Source: Niveispirillum fermenti (GTDB lineage: Bacteria > Pseudomonadota > Alphaproteobacteria > Azospirillales > Azospirillaceae). Taken from it: a stretch of 64,000 nt of DNA. Of the stretch, positions 1 through 7,525 are shown piece by piece. The translations under genes and the position numbers were made by a program. The notes beneath the pieces were generated by a model. It saw only the letters and a program-made list of their open reading frames with translations. It made no database searches and was not told the DNA's origin. The stretch is taken from assembly GCF_048066175.1 (NCBI RefSeq), contig NZ_JBLTXA010000006.1, positions 124,001 to 188,000 on the forward strand, written 5' to 3'. Position 1 is the first letter of the stretch. Each line of letters starts with the position of its first letter.

Positions 1-490
1 TCCCCGCCGTCACCCCGCCCAGCGCCAGGGTGGGCAGGGGCAGCCCGGCCAGCACCCCCGCCCCCAGGGCGGGACCGTATCCGGGTTTCGACGCGCTGGG
101 GAAGATGGGGCTCAGCGTGGCGTAATCCGCGCCGGCCCGCGCCGCGGCCGCCACCGCCGCCCGGCCGTGGCAGGAGGCGCCGATCAGCGCGCCCGGCCCC
201 AGGCGCCGGCGCACGGCCGCGATGTCGGCACCGTCGGGCAGATGCACCCCGTCGCACAGCAGGCCCAGCGCCGGGTCGCCATGGACGGTCAGCACGCCGC
301 CCACGGGCGCCAGCAAGGGTCGCAGCACCGCCAGCAGCCCGGCCTGTCCATCGGCCGGCAGGTCCTTTTCACGCAGGCTGACCCAGCGGCAGCCGGCGGC
401 GACGCAGGCCGCGACAATGTCGGGCAGGCCGCCCGCGGCCTGCGCCCGGTCGGTGATCAGCAGCAGCGGTGGGAACGGCAGCAGCGGCAC
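1..490 (-). CDS. thiE: Thiamine phosphate synthase (3' end outside window)
   Basis: ThiE/TenI family. ThiE joins hydroxymethylpyrimidine-PP to thiazole phosphate to make thiamine phosphate in the cytoplasm. About 163 N-terminal residues are visible; the family is usually about 210, so the C-terminus lies beyond base 1. The reading shows LLLITDRAQ near the N-terminus, then WVSLREKDL, GVHLPDGAD, GASCHG, ADYATLSPIFPSASKPGYGP and LALGGVTAG, in the order expected for the TIM barrel. The start is taken as GTG at 490 because no in-frame ATG precedes the first conserved strand. It lies 29 bp after fmt and is probably co-transcribed with def and fmt, on the opposite strand to thiOSG. The short SPIF motif leans toward a TenI-like member, so thiazole tautomerase is an alternative. 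Confidence 0.82.
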   Translation of the reverse strand, partial: MPLLPFPPLLLITDRAQAAGGLPDIVAACVAAGCRWVSLREKDLPADGQAGLLAVLRPLLAPVGGVLTVHGDPALGLLCDGVHLPDGADIAAVRRRLGPGALIGASCHGRAAVAAAARAGADYATLSPIFPSASKPGYGPALGAGVLAGLPLPTLALGGVTAG

Positions 491-518
491 GGCGTCATCT
501 CCCCTTCCCCGCCCCCTG

Positions 519-1445
519 TCAGGCGGTCAGCCTGTCCCCGATCCGGTGGGGAAAGCCGCGCAGGAAGGCAGCGCCATCCACAGGCCCCTTGCCGGGCCGC
601 TGTACCCGGAGCAGACGCAACGCGCCATCGCCGCAGGCCACTGTCGGCCCGGCATCGATCAGGGTCCCCGGCGGGGCGTCGCCCGCCACCGGTTCGGCCG
701 CCAGCACCTTCAGCTTCTCTCCGCCGGCAAGATCGATCCAGCAGCCGGGCCAGGGGGTCAGGCCACGGACCTGCCGATCCAGTTCCACGGCCGGACGGGA
801 CAGGTCCAGGCGCCCTTCCTCCTTGGCCAGCTTGGCGGCATAGGTCACGCCCTCTTCCGGCTGCGGCACGGGGGTCAGCGAACCGTCTGCAATACCGGGC
901 AGGGCCGCCACCATCAGCCGGGCACCCATGGCGGCCAGGGCGTCATGCAGTGTGGCGGCGTTCATGCCCGCCGTGATGGGCAGGCTGTCCTTCATCAGCA
1001 TGGCGCCCGTGTCCAGGCCGGCATCCATCTGCATGATGGTCACGCCCGTTTCGGCATCGCCGGCCAGGATGGCACGCTGAATGGGGGCCGCCCCGCGCCA
1101 GCGCGGCAGCAGGCTGGCATGGACATTGACGCAGCCCAGGCGCGGTGCGTCCAGCACGGGTTGCGGCAGGATCAGGCCATAGGCGGCCACGATGGCGCAA
1201 TCCAGGTCCAGGGCGGCGAAGGCCGCCTGCTCCTCCGGCTTGCGCAGGCTCTTGGGGGTGCGCACGGGGATGCCCAGCGCATCGGCCCGGCGATGCACGG
1301 GCGTGGCCTGCACCTGCTGGCCGCGGCCCGCGGGGCGGGGCGGCTGGCTGTAGACACAGACCAGTTCATGCCCGCCCTGGACCAGGGCATCCAGGATGCC
1401 CACGGAAAAGTCGGGCGTACCCATGAAGGCAAGACGCAGCGGCAC
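519..1445 (-). CDS. fmt: Methionyl-tRNA formyltransferase
   Basis: Transfers a formyl group from 10-formyltetrahydrofolate to Met-tRNA(fMet) for translation initiation. It has 308 residues, a normal length. The N-terminal folate-binding Rossmann part begins LRLAFMGTPDFSV. The catalytic triad is visible as Asn107 and His109 in CVNVHASLLP and Asp145 in DAGLDTG. The PRWRGAAPIQRAI segment is a family signature. The C-terminal OB-like tRNA-binding domain follows from about residue 205 (LTPWPGCWIDL). It lies 72 bp downstream of def, the usual bacterial pairing, since the two enzymes add and remove the same formyl group. Confidence 0.97.
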   Translation of the reverse strand: MPLRLAFMGTPDFSVGILDALVQGGHELVCVYSQPPRPAGRGQQVQATPVHRRADALGIPVRTPKSLRKPEEQAAFAALDLDCAIVAAYGLILPQPVLDAPRLGCVNVHASLLPRWRGAAPIQRAILAGDAETGVTIMQMDAGLDTGAMLMKDSLPITAGMNAATLHDALAAMGARLMVAALPGIADGSLTPVPQPEEGVTYAAKLAKEEGRLDLSRPAVELDRQVRGLTPWPGCWIDLAGGEKLKVLAAEPVAGDAPPGTLIDAGPTVACGDGALRLLRVQRPGKGPVDGAAFLRGFPHRIGDRLTA

Positions 1446-1517
1446 GGGGAAAAGCCTCTCTTTCGGCCGGGATCAGGGAAACCGGGGCGTACCCCGGCAT
1501 CATCCTTATTTGCGGGC

Positions 1518-2024
1518 TTACTTGCGCGACTTGTTGTATTTGCGCAGCAGCATGTTGCGCTTCAGCGACGACAGATGGTCGATGAACAGCACGCCGTTCA
1601 GGTGGTCGATCTCATGCTGGATGCAGGTGGCCAGCAGGCCGTCGGCATCCATCTCCCGCACCTCGCCCCCGCGATCGACATAACGCACCCGGATCATGCT
1701 GGGCCGTGTCACATCGGCATAGATTTCCGGGATGGACAGGCAGCCTTCCTGCGTCACGGTCACCTCGTCGGAGGTCCAGAGCAGTTCGGGGTTGACCATG
1801 GCCAGCGGCTGGGGCGTCTCGGTGCGGTGATCGGTCACGTCCACGACGATCAGCCGTTCCAGCAGACCGATCTGCGGCGCGGCCAGACCGATGCCGGGGG
1901 CCTTGTACATGGTTTCCAGCATGTCATCCATCAGGGCCGCGACGCGCCCGTCGACATTGTCCAGCGGCTTGCACGTGGCCTTCAGGCGGCTGTCGGGAAT
2001 GGTCAGGATGGGCAGAAGCGACAT
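1518..2024 (-). CDS. def: Peptide deformylase (copy 1)
   Basis: Removes the N-formyl group from nascent proteins. It has 168 residues with the three metal/active-site motifs: GIGLAAPQIG (about 44-53), EGCLS (metal ligand Cys95) and HEIDH (His137, Glu138, His141). The C-terminus is basic (RNMLLRKYNKSRK). ATG 2024 is chosen because the protein then begins MSLLPILTIPDSRL, the family N-terminus. The frame stays open upstream to 2258, but that stretch is antisense to the TPP riboswitch and resembles no known domain. It is first in a def-fmt-thiE run. A second complete deformylase lies at 5225-5785. Confidence 0.97.
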   Translation of the reverse strand: MSLLPILTIPDSRLKATCKPLDNVDGRVAALMDDMLETMYKAPGIGLAAPQIGLLERLIVVDVTDHRTETPQPLAMVNPELLWTSDEVTVTQEGCLSIPEIYADVTRPSMIRVRYVDRGGEVREMDADGLLATCIQHEIDHLNGVLFIDHLSSLKRNMLLRKYNKSRK

Positions 2025-2207
2025 GGGCGGCGTGTCCGGGTCCGGCGGGATTGACGGGGCGGGAGGCGACGCTGCTTGCACAAGGGTCCCTCTATTGCGG
2101 CAGATATGCCGCATGGGGCCGATGGTCAAGCGCGAACCGGACGGGTCGGGTCTGCCGGGCACCAGCCCCTTGCATTCCAACCGGGACAGGCCCATGACAT
2201 AGGACAT

Positions 2208-2292
2208 GGACCCTGGGGTGCCGCCATCCTGCCGGACGGCGGCTGAGATCACACCCATCGAACCTGATCCGGGTCATGCCGGCGAAGGGAGA
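2208..2292 (+). promoter_or_regulatory. TPP (thi-box) riboswitch
   Basis: A thiamine pyrophosphate aptamer. The conserved blocks are present in order: CCCTGGGGTGCC (2211-2222), GGCTGAGATCACACCC (about 2240-2255), GAACCTGATCCGGGT (2260-2274) and ATGCCGGCGAAGGGA (2276-2290). CCCT at 2211-2214 can pair with AGGG at 2286-2289 to close P1. The thiO ATG is at 2301, only about 10 nt past the aptamer, and the purine-rich ribosome site overlaps or abuts its 3' end. Control by hiding the ribosome-binding site is therefore likely; I see no intrinsic terminator between aptamer and start codon. Confidence 0.96.
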
Positions 2293-2300
2293 AGGCGAGA

Positions 2301-3464
2301 ATGACCATTATCCAATCCAAGGACGGGCAATCCAAGGACCGGCCCCGCGTGGCCATCATCGGCGGCGGCATCATCGGCATGGCGATCGGCTGGCGGCTGG
2401 CCGGGGCCGGGGCGTCGGTCGATATCTTCGAACGCGACCGGGCCGGCCAGGGCGCCACGCGCGCCGCCGCCGGCATGCTGGCCGCCGGGGTGGAGACGGA
2501 GCCGGGCGAACAGCCGCTGTTGCCGCTGTGCCTGGAAAGCCAGGCGCGCTGGCCCGGCTTCGCGCGGGAACTGGAGGCGGTCACGGGCCTGCCCGCCGGC
2601 CTGCGCAGCGAAGGCACGCTGGTGGTGGCCAGCACCCGCGACGAGGTGGAACTGCTGCGCTCCAACTACGCCTTCCAGCGCGGGCTGGGACTGGAACTGT
2701 CCTGGCTGACGGGGGCGGAAGCCAAGGAGAAGGAACCCTTCCTCAACCCGCGCACGGCCGCCGGCGTGTTCAGCCCGCGGGACGGGCAGGTGGACAACCG
2801 CCTGGCCGCCGCCGCGCTGCGCGCCGCCCTGGCCGCGACCGGGGCGCGCCTGCATGAGGGGACGGCGGTCACCGGCCTGGATGTGTCGGCCGGCCGCGTG
2901 ACGGGCGTGGTGCTGGGGGACAGGGTGGCCGGCGCCGATATCGTCGTGCTGGCGGCCGGCGCCTGGTCGCGCCTGCTGCCGGGGCAGCCCGTCCCGCCGC
3001 CCGTCCGCCCCGTGAAGGGCCAGATGATGTCGCTGGCGATGGACCCTGCCCGGCCGCTTTTGACTCATGTCGTCTGGGCCCCCAAATGCTATCTGGTGCC
3101 GCGCCGTGACGGCACGCTGATCATCGGCGCCACGACGGAGGAAAAGGGATTCGACAGCCAGATGACCGCCGGCGGCGTGCTGGCCCTGCTGGATGCCGCC
3201 TGGCGAGCCCTGCCGGGGGTGGAGGAACTGCCCGTGCGCGAGATGTGGACGGGCTTGCGCCCCGGCAGCCGCGACGACGCCCCCATCCTGGGGCCCGCGC
3301 CGGGGCTGGAGGGGCTGGTGCTGGCCACCGGTCATCACCGCAACGGCATCCTGCTGGCCCCCGTCACGGCCGATGCCATCACCGACCTGATCCTGACGGG
3401 ACGGGTCGACACGCATATCAGGCCCTTCGGGGCCGAACGTTTCGCCGCGGCGCAGGCGGCATAG
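2301..3464 (+). CDS. thiO: Glycine oxidase ThiO (FAD-dependent)
   Basis: Oxidises glycine to the iminoglycine (dehydroglycine) used by ThiG to build the thiazole ring. It has 387 residues of the D-amino-acid-oxidase fold. The FAD-binding motif VAIIGGGIIGMAIGWRLAGAG is near residues 16-36 and is followed by the acidic strand end IFERD. The ATRAAAGMLAAG segment, KGQMMSL and the C-terminal GLRPGSRDDAPILGP and TGHHRNGILLAPVTA match the ThiO family. It is the first gene of thiO-thiS-thiG, directly under the TPP riboswitch. Use of glycine oxidase instead of ThiH points to an aerobic thiazole pathway. Confidence 0.95.
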   Translation: MTIIQSKDGQSKDRPRVAIIGGGIIGMAIGWRLAGAGASVDIFERDRAGQGATRAAAGMLAAGVETEPGEQPLLPLCLESQARWPGFARELEAVTGLPAGLRSEGTLVVASTRDEVELLRSNYAFQRGLGLELSWLTGAEAKEKEPFLNPRTAAGVFSPRDGQVDNRLAAAALRAALAATGARLHEGTAVTGLDVSAGRVTGVVLGDRVAGADIVVLAAGAWSRLLPGQPVPPPVRPVKGQMMSLAMDPARPLLTHVVWAPKCYLVPRRDGTLIIGATTEEKGFDSQMTAGGVLALLDAAWRALPGVEELPVREMWTGLRPGSRDDAPILGPAPGLEGLVLATGHHRNGILLAPVTADAITDLILTGRVDTHIRPFGAERFAAAQAA

Positions 3465-3501
3465 GATTGGCCGCCACCCGGGCGGCTAAGGAAAGGTTGG
3501 C

Positions 3502-3702
3502 ATGATCATCATCAATGGCAGGGAACAGGTGCCCGACGATTACGCCCTGACCGCGGTCATGGCCGCGGACGGCATCGATCCGGCGGCGCGCGGCATCGCC
3601 GTCGCCGTCAACGACATGGTGGTGCCGCGCGGCCGCTGGGCCGATACGAACCTGTCCCCCGGCGACCGGGTGGAAATCGTCAAGGTGCTGCAGGGTGGTT
3701 GA
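3502..3702 (+). CDS. thiS: Sulfur carrier protein ThiS
   Basis: A 66-residue ubiquitin-like sulfur carrier. Its C-terminal Gly-Gly is adenylated and converted to a thiocarboxylate that delivers sulfur to ThiG. The protein starts MIIINGRE and ends VEIVKVLQGG, with the diglycine exactly at the terminus. A good ribosome site (GGAAAGG) precedes ATG 3502. It lies 37 bp after thiO, and its stop is one base from the thiG ATG, consistent with a translationally coupled operon. Confidence 0.96.
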   Translation: MIIINGREQVPDDYALTAVMAADGIDPAARGIAVAVNDMVVPRGRWADTNLSPGDRVEIVKVLQGG

Positions 3703-3703
3703 G

Positions 3704-4480
3704 ATGGCTATCACCGATCCGCTGAAGATTGCGGGCAAGAATTTCGCGTCGCGCCTGTTCCTGGGCTCTGCCGGCTATCCAAACCAGCAGGTTTTCCTGG
3801 ACAGCCTGGCGGCGTCCGGTGCGGAAATCCTGACCGTGTCGGTGCGCCGCGCCGACCTGACGGGCTATGGCGAGGGGCTTTTGGACCTGGTGGCCGGCAA
3901 GGTGTGGCTGCTGCCCAACACGGCCGGCTGTTCCACCGTGAAGGATGCCGTGCTGACCGCGCAACTGGCGCGCGAGGCGATGGACACCAGTTGGATCAAG
4001 CTGGAACTGATCGGCGACCGGGAAACGCTCTATCCCGACGTGGAACAGTTGCTGCGCGCCGCGGACGAGCTGGTGCGCGACGGATTCACCGTCCTGCCCT
4101 ATTGCACCGACGATCCCATCGTCTGCCGGCGGCTGGCCGATGTCGGCTGTGCCGCCGTCATGCCGCTGGGCGCCCCCATCGGCACGGGGCTTGGCATCCT
4201 CAACCCCTACAATATCGAGACGATCTGCCGGAACAGCATCGTGCCCGTGGTCCTGGACGCGGGCATCGGCACGGCCAGCGACGCGGCACTGGCCATGGAG
4301 CTGGGTTGCGATGCCGTACTGCTGAACACGGCCGTGTCGAAAAGCATCGACCCCGTGAAGATGGCTGCCGCCATGCGGGCCGGGGTGGAAGGCGGGCGGC
4401 TGGCACGCCTGGCCGGCCGTATCCCCAAGCGGCTGCGGGCGGAGGCATCCAGCCCGGAACTGGGGCTGATCGGCACCTGA
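3704..4480 (+). CDS. thiG: Thiazole synthase ThiG
   Basis: Condenses deoxyxylulose 5-phosphate, dehydroglycine and ThiS thiocarboxylate into thiazole phosphate carboxylate. It has 258 residues. The Schiff-base lysine is Lys99 in SWIKLELIGD. The phosphate-binding loops of the TIM barrel are visible as PLGAPIGTG and DAGIGTASDAALAMELG, and KSIDPVKMAAAMRAGVEAGR-like sequence ends the barrel. The start is ATG 3704; a GTG at 3695 is also in frame but overlaps thiS. No thiC, thiF or thiD lies in the window, so the rest of the pathway is elsewhere. Confidence 0.97.
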   Translation: MAITDPLKIAGKNFASRLFLGSAGYPNQQVFLDSLAASGAEILTVSVRRADLTGYGEGLLDLVAGKVWLLPNTAGCSTVKDAVLTAQLAREAMDTSWIKLELIGDRETLYPDVEQLLRAADELVRDGFTVLPYCTDDPIVCRRLADVGCAAVMPLGAPIGTGLGILNPYNIETICRNSIVPVVLDAGIGTASDAALAMELGCDAVLLNTAVSKSIDPVKMAAAMRAGVEGGRLARLAGRIPKRLRAEASSPELGLIGT

Positions 4481-4621
4481 TGGGAACGAACCGGCGGGAT
4501 ACCGGATCCCGCTGGTCGAGGGCGCGGCCCGTGCCCCCCCTACCGCCATAAACCTGTGTCCACGGGACGGCGGGCATAGGCCCCCACCCCCGCAAACACG
4601 AAATCCCCGGCACGAAAGATC

Positions 4622-4652
4622 AAAAGCCGCCCGCGGACAATCCGGGGGCGGC
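4622..4652 (-). terminator. Rho-independent terminator of rpsU
   Basis: Read on the minus strand it is GCCGCCCCCGGA, loop, TCCGCGGGCGGC, then TTTT: a 12-bp stem with one mismatch and a short U-tract. It lies about 60 bp after the rpsU stop. thiG converges from the other side but has no T-run on its own strand here. Confidence 0.8.
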
Positions 4653-4713
4653 GTTCAATCCCGTTACCGGGGCCGTACTGGCGCCTGTCCGATGGACAGG
4701 GAGGGGGGAGGGC

Positions 4714-4917
4714 TTAGTAGCCCTCGCGCTCCAGACGCTTGCGCAGCAGCTTGCGGGCGCGGCGGATGGCCTCGGCCTTCTCGCGGGCGCGCTTCTCGGA
4801 CGGCTTCTCGTAATTGCGGCGCAGCTTCATTTCGCGGAAGATGCCCTCACGCTGCATCTTCTTCTTCAGCGCGCGCAGGGCCTGATCGACGTTGTTATCA
4901 CGAACCAGAACTTGCAC
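4714..4917 (-). CDS. rpsU: Small ribosomal subunit protein bS21
   Basis: Component of the 30S subunit, located near the mRNA exit/anti-SD region. It has 67 residues in the alphaproteobacterial form: it begins QVLVRDNNVDQALRALKKK after the initiator, has REGIFREMKLRRNYEKP in the middle and a very basic C-terminus (RRARKLLRKRLEREGY). The start is GTG 4917, because the family starts exactly there (normally MQVLVRDNN) and a GGAG lies about 9 nt upstream. Beyond it the frame has no family sequence. It is transcribed away from the def-like/coq9 pair. Confidence 0.96.
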   Translation of the reverse strand: MQVLVRDNNVDQALRALKKKMQREGIFREMKLRRNYEKPSEKRAREKAEAIRRARKLLRKRLEREGY

Positions 4918-5040
4918 GGGACATCCACTCCAATGGTGCGCTGACCGGGCGAACCGGCGCCACGCGATAAGGGTTGAGAACAAAGAAACGGCAACGCGAG
5001 ACCCTTGCAGGTCGCGCCATCGCCCGATCCAGTCGCCGGG

Positions 5041-5069
5041 GTTATACACAGGTGCGGGGGGCTTGTGAA
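5041..5069 (-). promoter_or_regulatory. Candidate sigma-70 promoter of rpsU
   Basis: On the minus strand, TTCACA (5069-5064), a 17-nt spacer and TATAAC (5046-5041) fit the housekeeping promoter pattern well. The predicted transcript start near 5034 gives a leader of about 115 nt before the GTG of rpsU. This rests on consensus match only. Confidence 0.5.
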
Positions 5070-5224
5070 GGCCCGCATCATCATCAACCGCCGATTCATG
5101 CGGAATGGCGGGCATGCGGGCCGCTATGGACGGGTTTTCCTTGCCTTGCATCGCCGGGGCCGGGGTCGCAGAATGCCGTACCACCCCGAATCGTCCCTTC
5201 ACATCCGCGCAGGAGGTGCCCGTC

Positions 5225-5785
5225 ATGGCCGTTCTTCCCATCGTCCGCATGGGCAATCCCGTGCTGCGCCGGGTTGCCGACCCGCTACCTGTCCCGGCGG
5301 CGGGCGGTTTCGGGGATGATATCCGGCAGTTGGCGGATGATATGGTGGAGACGATGTTAGACGCGCCGGGCATCGGGCTGGCCGCACCGCAGGTCGATGT
5401 CGCCCGCCGCATCATCGTTTTCCGCGTGCCGCCGGAACGGGCCACCGATACGGCCGGCGACCGGCCCATGGGGCCGCAAGTCCTGGTCAATCCGGTCTTC
5501 GTTCCCCTATCGGCGGAGCGGGTACCGGGCTGGGAAGGGTGCCTGTCCATTCCGGGCCTGCGCGGCGTCGTGCCGCGCTATCGGCATATCCGCTACCGGG
5601 GCTATGATCTGGACGGCAATCTGGTGGAACGCGAGGCCGCGGGCACCCATGCCCGGGTGATCCAGCATGAGCTGGACCATCTGGACGCCGTCCTCTATCT
5701 GGACCGCATGGAATCCCTGGCCACGCTGACCTATATGGAAGAACAGAGGTTCTTCGGGCCGGACGTGCTGGCGGCGGCACGCTGA
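5225..5785 (+). CDS. Peptide deformylase (copy 2)
   Basis: A second complete deformylase of 186 residues, divergent from copy 1. All catalytic motifs are intact: GIGLAAPQV (about 49-57), EGCLS (Cys106) and HELDH (His148, Glu149, His152). The insert between motifs 1 and 2 is longer than in copy 1 (FRVPPERATDTAGDRPMGP), and the C-terminus ends FFGPDVLAAAR rather than in a basic tail. ATG 5225 is supported by AGGAGG about 8 nt upstream. It lies between divergent rpsU and the coq9-family gene 39 bp downstream and probably forms an operon with the latter. It could act on a subset of proteins or be a stress or antibiotic-resistant isoform; the sequence does not say which. Confidence 0.93.
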   Translation: MAVLPIVRMGNPVLRRVADPLPVPAAGGFGDDIRQLADDMVETMLDAPGIGLAAPQVDVARRIIVFRVPPERATDTAGDRPMGPQVLVNPVFVPLSAERVPGWEGCLSIPGLRGVVPRYRHIRYRGYDLDGNLVEREAAGTHARVIQHELDHLDAVLYLDRMESLATLTYMEEQRFFGPDVLAAAR

Positions 5786-5824
5786 CAGCCCATGGAACCG
5801 GCCGCTCTATTGAGGAACGATGCC

Positions 5825-6646
5825 ATGACCGATGCCTGCGAAACATCCCTGCCGGACCCGGCCGCCGATACCGCCACGGCCGGAATGACGGATGCCGTCA
5901 CAGCCGGCACGGCTGGCGCCGAGGGCAGCGGCGGGCCGGCGCCCGGGGAAAGCGATGCCTTCGCCGATGCCCAGGCGGCCCTGGCCGCGCGGCGGGATGG
6001 CATCCTGCTGGCCATGCTGCCCGACGTGGCCTTCGACGGCTGGAACCGCACCGTCATGCGCCGCGGCGCGGAAAGCGCCGGTTTCCACCCGCAGGAGGCC
6101 GACGCCGCCTTTCCCGGCGGCCCCGTCGAGGCGGCCTGCTGGCTGAGCGACTGGGCCGACCGGCAGATGCATGCTGCCCTGGCCCGCACCGACCTGACGG
6201 CCCTGAAGCTGCGCGAACGGGTGGCCCTGGCCGTGCGCAGCCGGCTGGAGGCGCTGGCCCCCTATCGGGAGGCCGTGCGCCGGTCCAGCAGCCTGCTGGC
6301 CATGCCGCTGAACGCGGCGCGCGGGCCACAGCTTCTGTACGCCACGGTCGATGCCGTCTGGCGTGGCATCGGGGATGCATCGACCGACTATAATTTCTAT
6401 ACCAAGCGCCTGTTGCTGTCCGGCGTCGTGGCGGCCACCACCCTTTACTGGCTGGACGACCAGTCGGAAGGGATGGCCGACACCTGGTCCTTCCTGGATC
6501 GCCGCATCAGCGATGTCCTGGCCTTGGGCAAGGGCATCGGCCGCATGACGGGCGGGGCGGACAGGGCGGCCACGATCCTTCAGCATGTCCCCTCGCGGGC
6601 CCGTTTCATGCGCCGCCTGCGCGAGGCGGCGGCCGGGGCCGGCTGA
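5825..6646 (+). CDS. coq9: COQ9 family protein (rpsU-divergent family)
   Basis: 273 residues. COQ9 proteins bind quinone-like lipids and assist ubiquinone synthesis at the membrane. The bacterial members were first named for being divergent from rpsU, as here, although a deformylase gene is inserted between them. Diagnostic features: PDVAFDGWNRTVMRRGAESAG-like start of the domain, then DASTDYNFYTKRLLLSGV, TTLYWLDDQSEG and DTWSFLDRRISDVLALGK, the last two in the C-terminal amphipathic helix region. About 45 low-complexity Ala/Gly/Thr residues precede the domain. ATG 5825 follows a GAGGA; an in-frame ATG at 5792 lacks such a site. Confidence 0.9.
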   Translation: MTDACETSLPDPAADTATAGMTDAVTAGTAGAEGSGGPAPGESDAFADAQAALAARRDGILLAMLPDVAFDGWNRTVMRRGAESAGFHPQEADAAFPGGPVEAACWLSDWADRQMHAALARTDLTALKLRERVALAVRSRLEALAPYREAVRRSSSLLAMPLNAARGPQLLYATVDAVWRGIGDASTDYNFYTKRLLLSGVVAATTLYWLDDQSEGMADTWSFLDRRISDVLALGKGIGRMTGGADRAATILQHVPSRARFMRRLREAAAGAG

Positions 6647-6673
6647 CGACGGGGCCAATTGACGGAACCGGGA

Positions 6674-7030
6674 TCAGGCGGCCGCGACGATGGGCCGGGC
6701 CGCTTCGATCTGGCTGTTCAGCAGATCGCGCATGGCGCGCCCGTGGTCGGTCAACTGGACCACACGCAGGCGCGCATCCTGGGTCCAGGGCCGGCGTTCG
6801 ACCAGCGGACCCGGTGCGCCCTCCCCATTGTCCCAATCGCGTGACAATTCATCGATGGCGCGGCTGATGGCGCACGGCGCCTCCCCCATGAGATAGGCCA
6901 GTTCGGCCTGGCTGATGCCCTCATTTTCGCAAATGGTCAGCAAGGTGGTGGCCGTGCGCAGCGACATGCGCGGATTGATCTTCATCAGGGCCTGGGCGAT
7001 CGACAGCGCCGTGCTGGGATAGCGTTGCAT
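6674..7030 (-). CDS. Small MarR-like winged-helix regulator
   Basis: 118 residues, compact for the MarR family (usually about 140-150). The centre reads as a winged helix: ALMKINPRMSLRTATTLLTICENEG, then ISQAELAYLMGEAPCAISRAIDEL as the helix-turn-helix, then ERRPWTQDARLRVVQLTDHGRAMRDLL as the wing and following helix. MarR dimers usually bind palindromes and respond to small ligands. The terminal dimerisation helices are short. It lies 21 bp downstream of an unknown 81-residue gene on the same strand, and both probably come from one promoter near 7300-7450, where GATCA/TGATC repeats occur. The ligand and targets are unknown. Confidence 0.72.
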   Translation of the reverse strand: MQRYPSTALSIAQALMKINPRMSLRTATTLLTICENEGISQAELAYLMGEAPCAISRAIDELSRDWDNGEGAPGPLVERRPWTQDARLRVVQLTDHGRAMRDLLNSQIEAARPIVAAA

Positions 7031-7051
7031 GATGCTTCTCCCTCCCCGGCG

Positions 7052-7297
7052 TCAGGCAACACTGGCATAGGGCCGCAGGCGGCCCGTGCGCGTGGCCGGC
7101 GGCTGCGGTGCCGAACTGCCGTTGGCGGCCGTCCTGGTGCGCAGCTCACGCAGATCCAGGCGGCTGTCGGGATAATGGCGCTGAACCTCTTCCAGCAATT
7201 GCATCAGGCGCTTCTGGTGTTCCCCGGCTTCCATGAAGCTGGTGGTCTGGAGTTCGATGGTGATGCATGCCTTGAGGCGGAGTTTTCCGTCCTTCAT
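7052..7297 (-). CDS. Hypothetical protein, partner of the MarR-like gene
   Basis: 81 residues with no recognised domain. The first half reads as two beta strands and a helix (LRLKACITIELQTTSFMEAG, then HQKRLMQLLEEVQRHYPDSRLDL); the C-terminal 25 residues are Pro/Ala/Arg-rich and probably disordered. ATG 7297 has an AGGAG just upstream. The frame is open further to 7387 with a Cys-rich start (CNGCGLCG), which would be an alternative longer form. It precedes the MarR-like gene by 21 bp, suggesting a two-gene operon. No function is proposed. Confidence 0.6.
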   Translation of the reverse strand: MKDGKLRLKACITIELQTTSFMEAGEHQKRLMQLLEEVQRHYPDSRLDLRELRTRTAANGSSAPQPPATRTGRLRPYASVA

Positions 7298-7410
7298 TTC
7301 CTGCTCCTGTTCAAGGCCCCCTTCACCGGCCGACATGGCCGGAACAGCAGGGTGCCCGCAGAGGCCGCAACCATTGCAGCGACGCATCGATCAGGCCATG
7401 ACGGAAAGCT

Positions 7411-7438
7411 GATCATTGCATGATCGAACGCCGATCAT
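7411..7438. promoter_or_regulatory. Candidate operator (GATCA repeats)
   Basis: GATCATTGCATGATC (7411-7425) is an inverted repeat of GATCA with a 5-nt spacer; a further GATCAT follows at 7433-7438. It lies about 115-140 bp upstream of the 81-residue gene and its MarR-like partner, in a locally AT-rich patch. An autoregulatory MarR site is a reasonable inference; no protein binding is shown. Confidence 0.35.
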
Positions 7439-7525
7439 TTCCGAATGGAAATCAGAGCACCACTCTAATTAATTGATATTTAATAGAAAACTCACATCCC
7501 TCAGGAAACCCGTGCCGCCGCCCCG

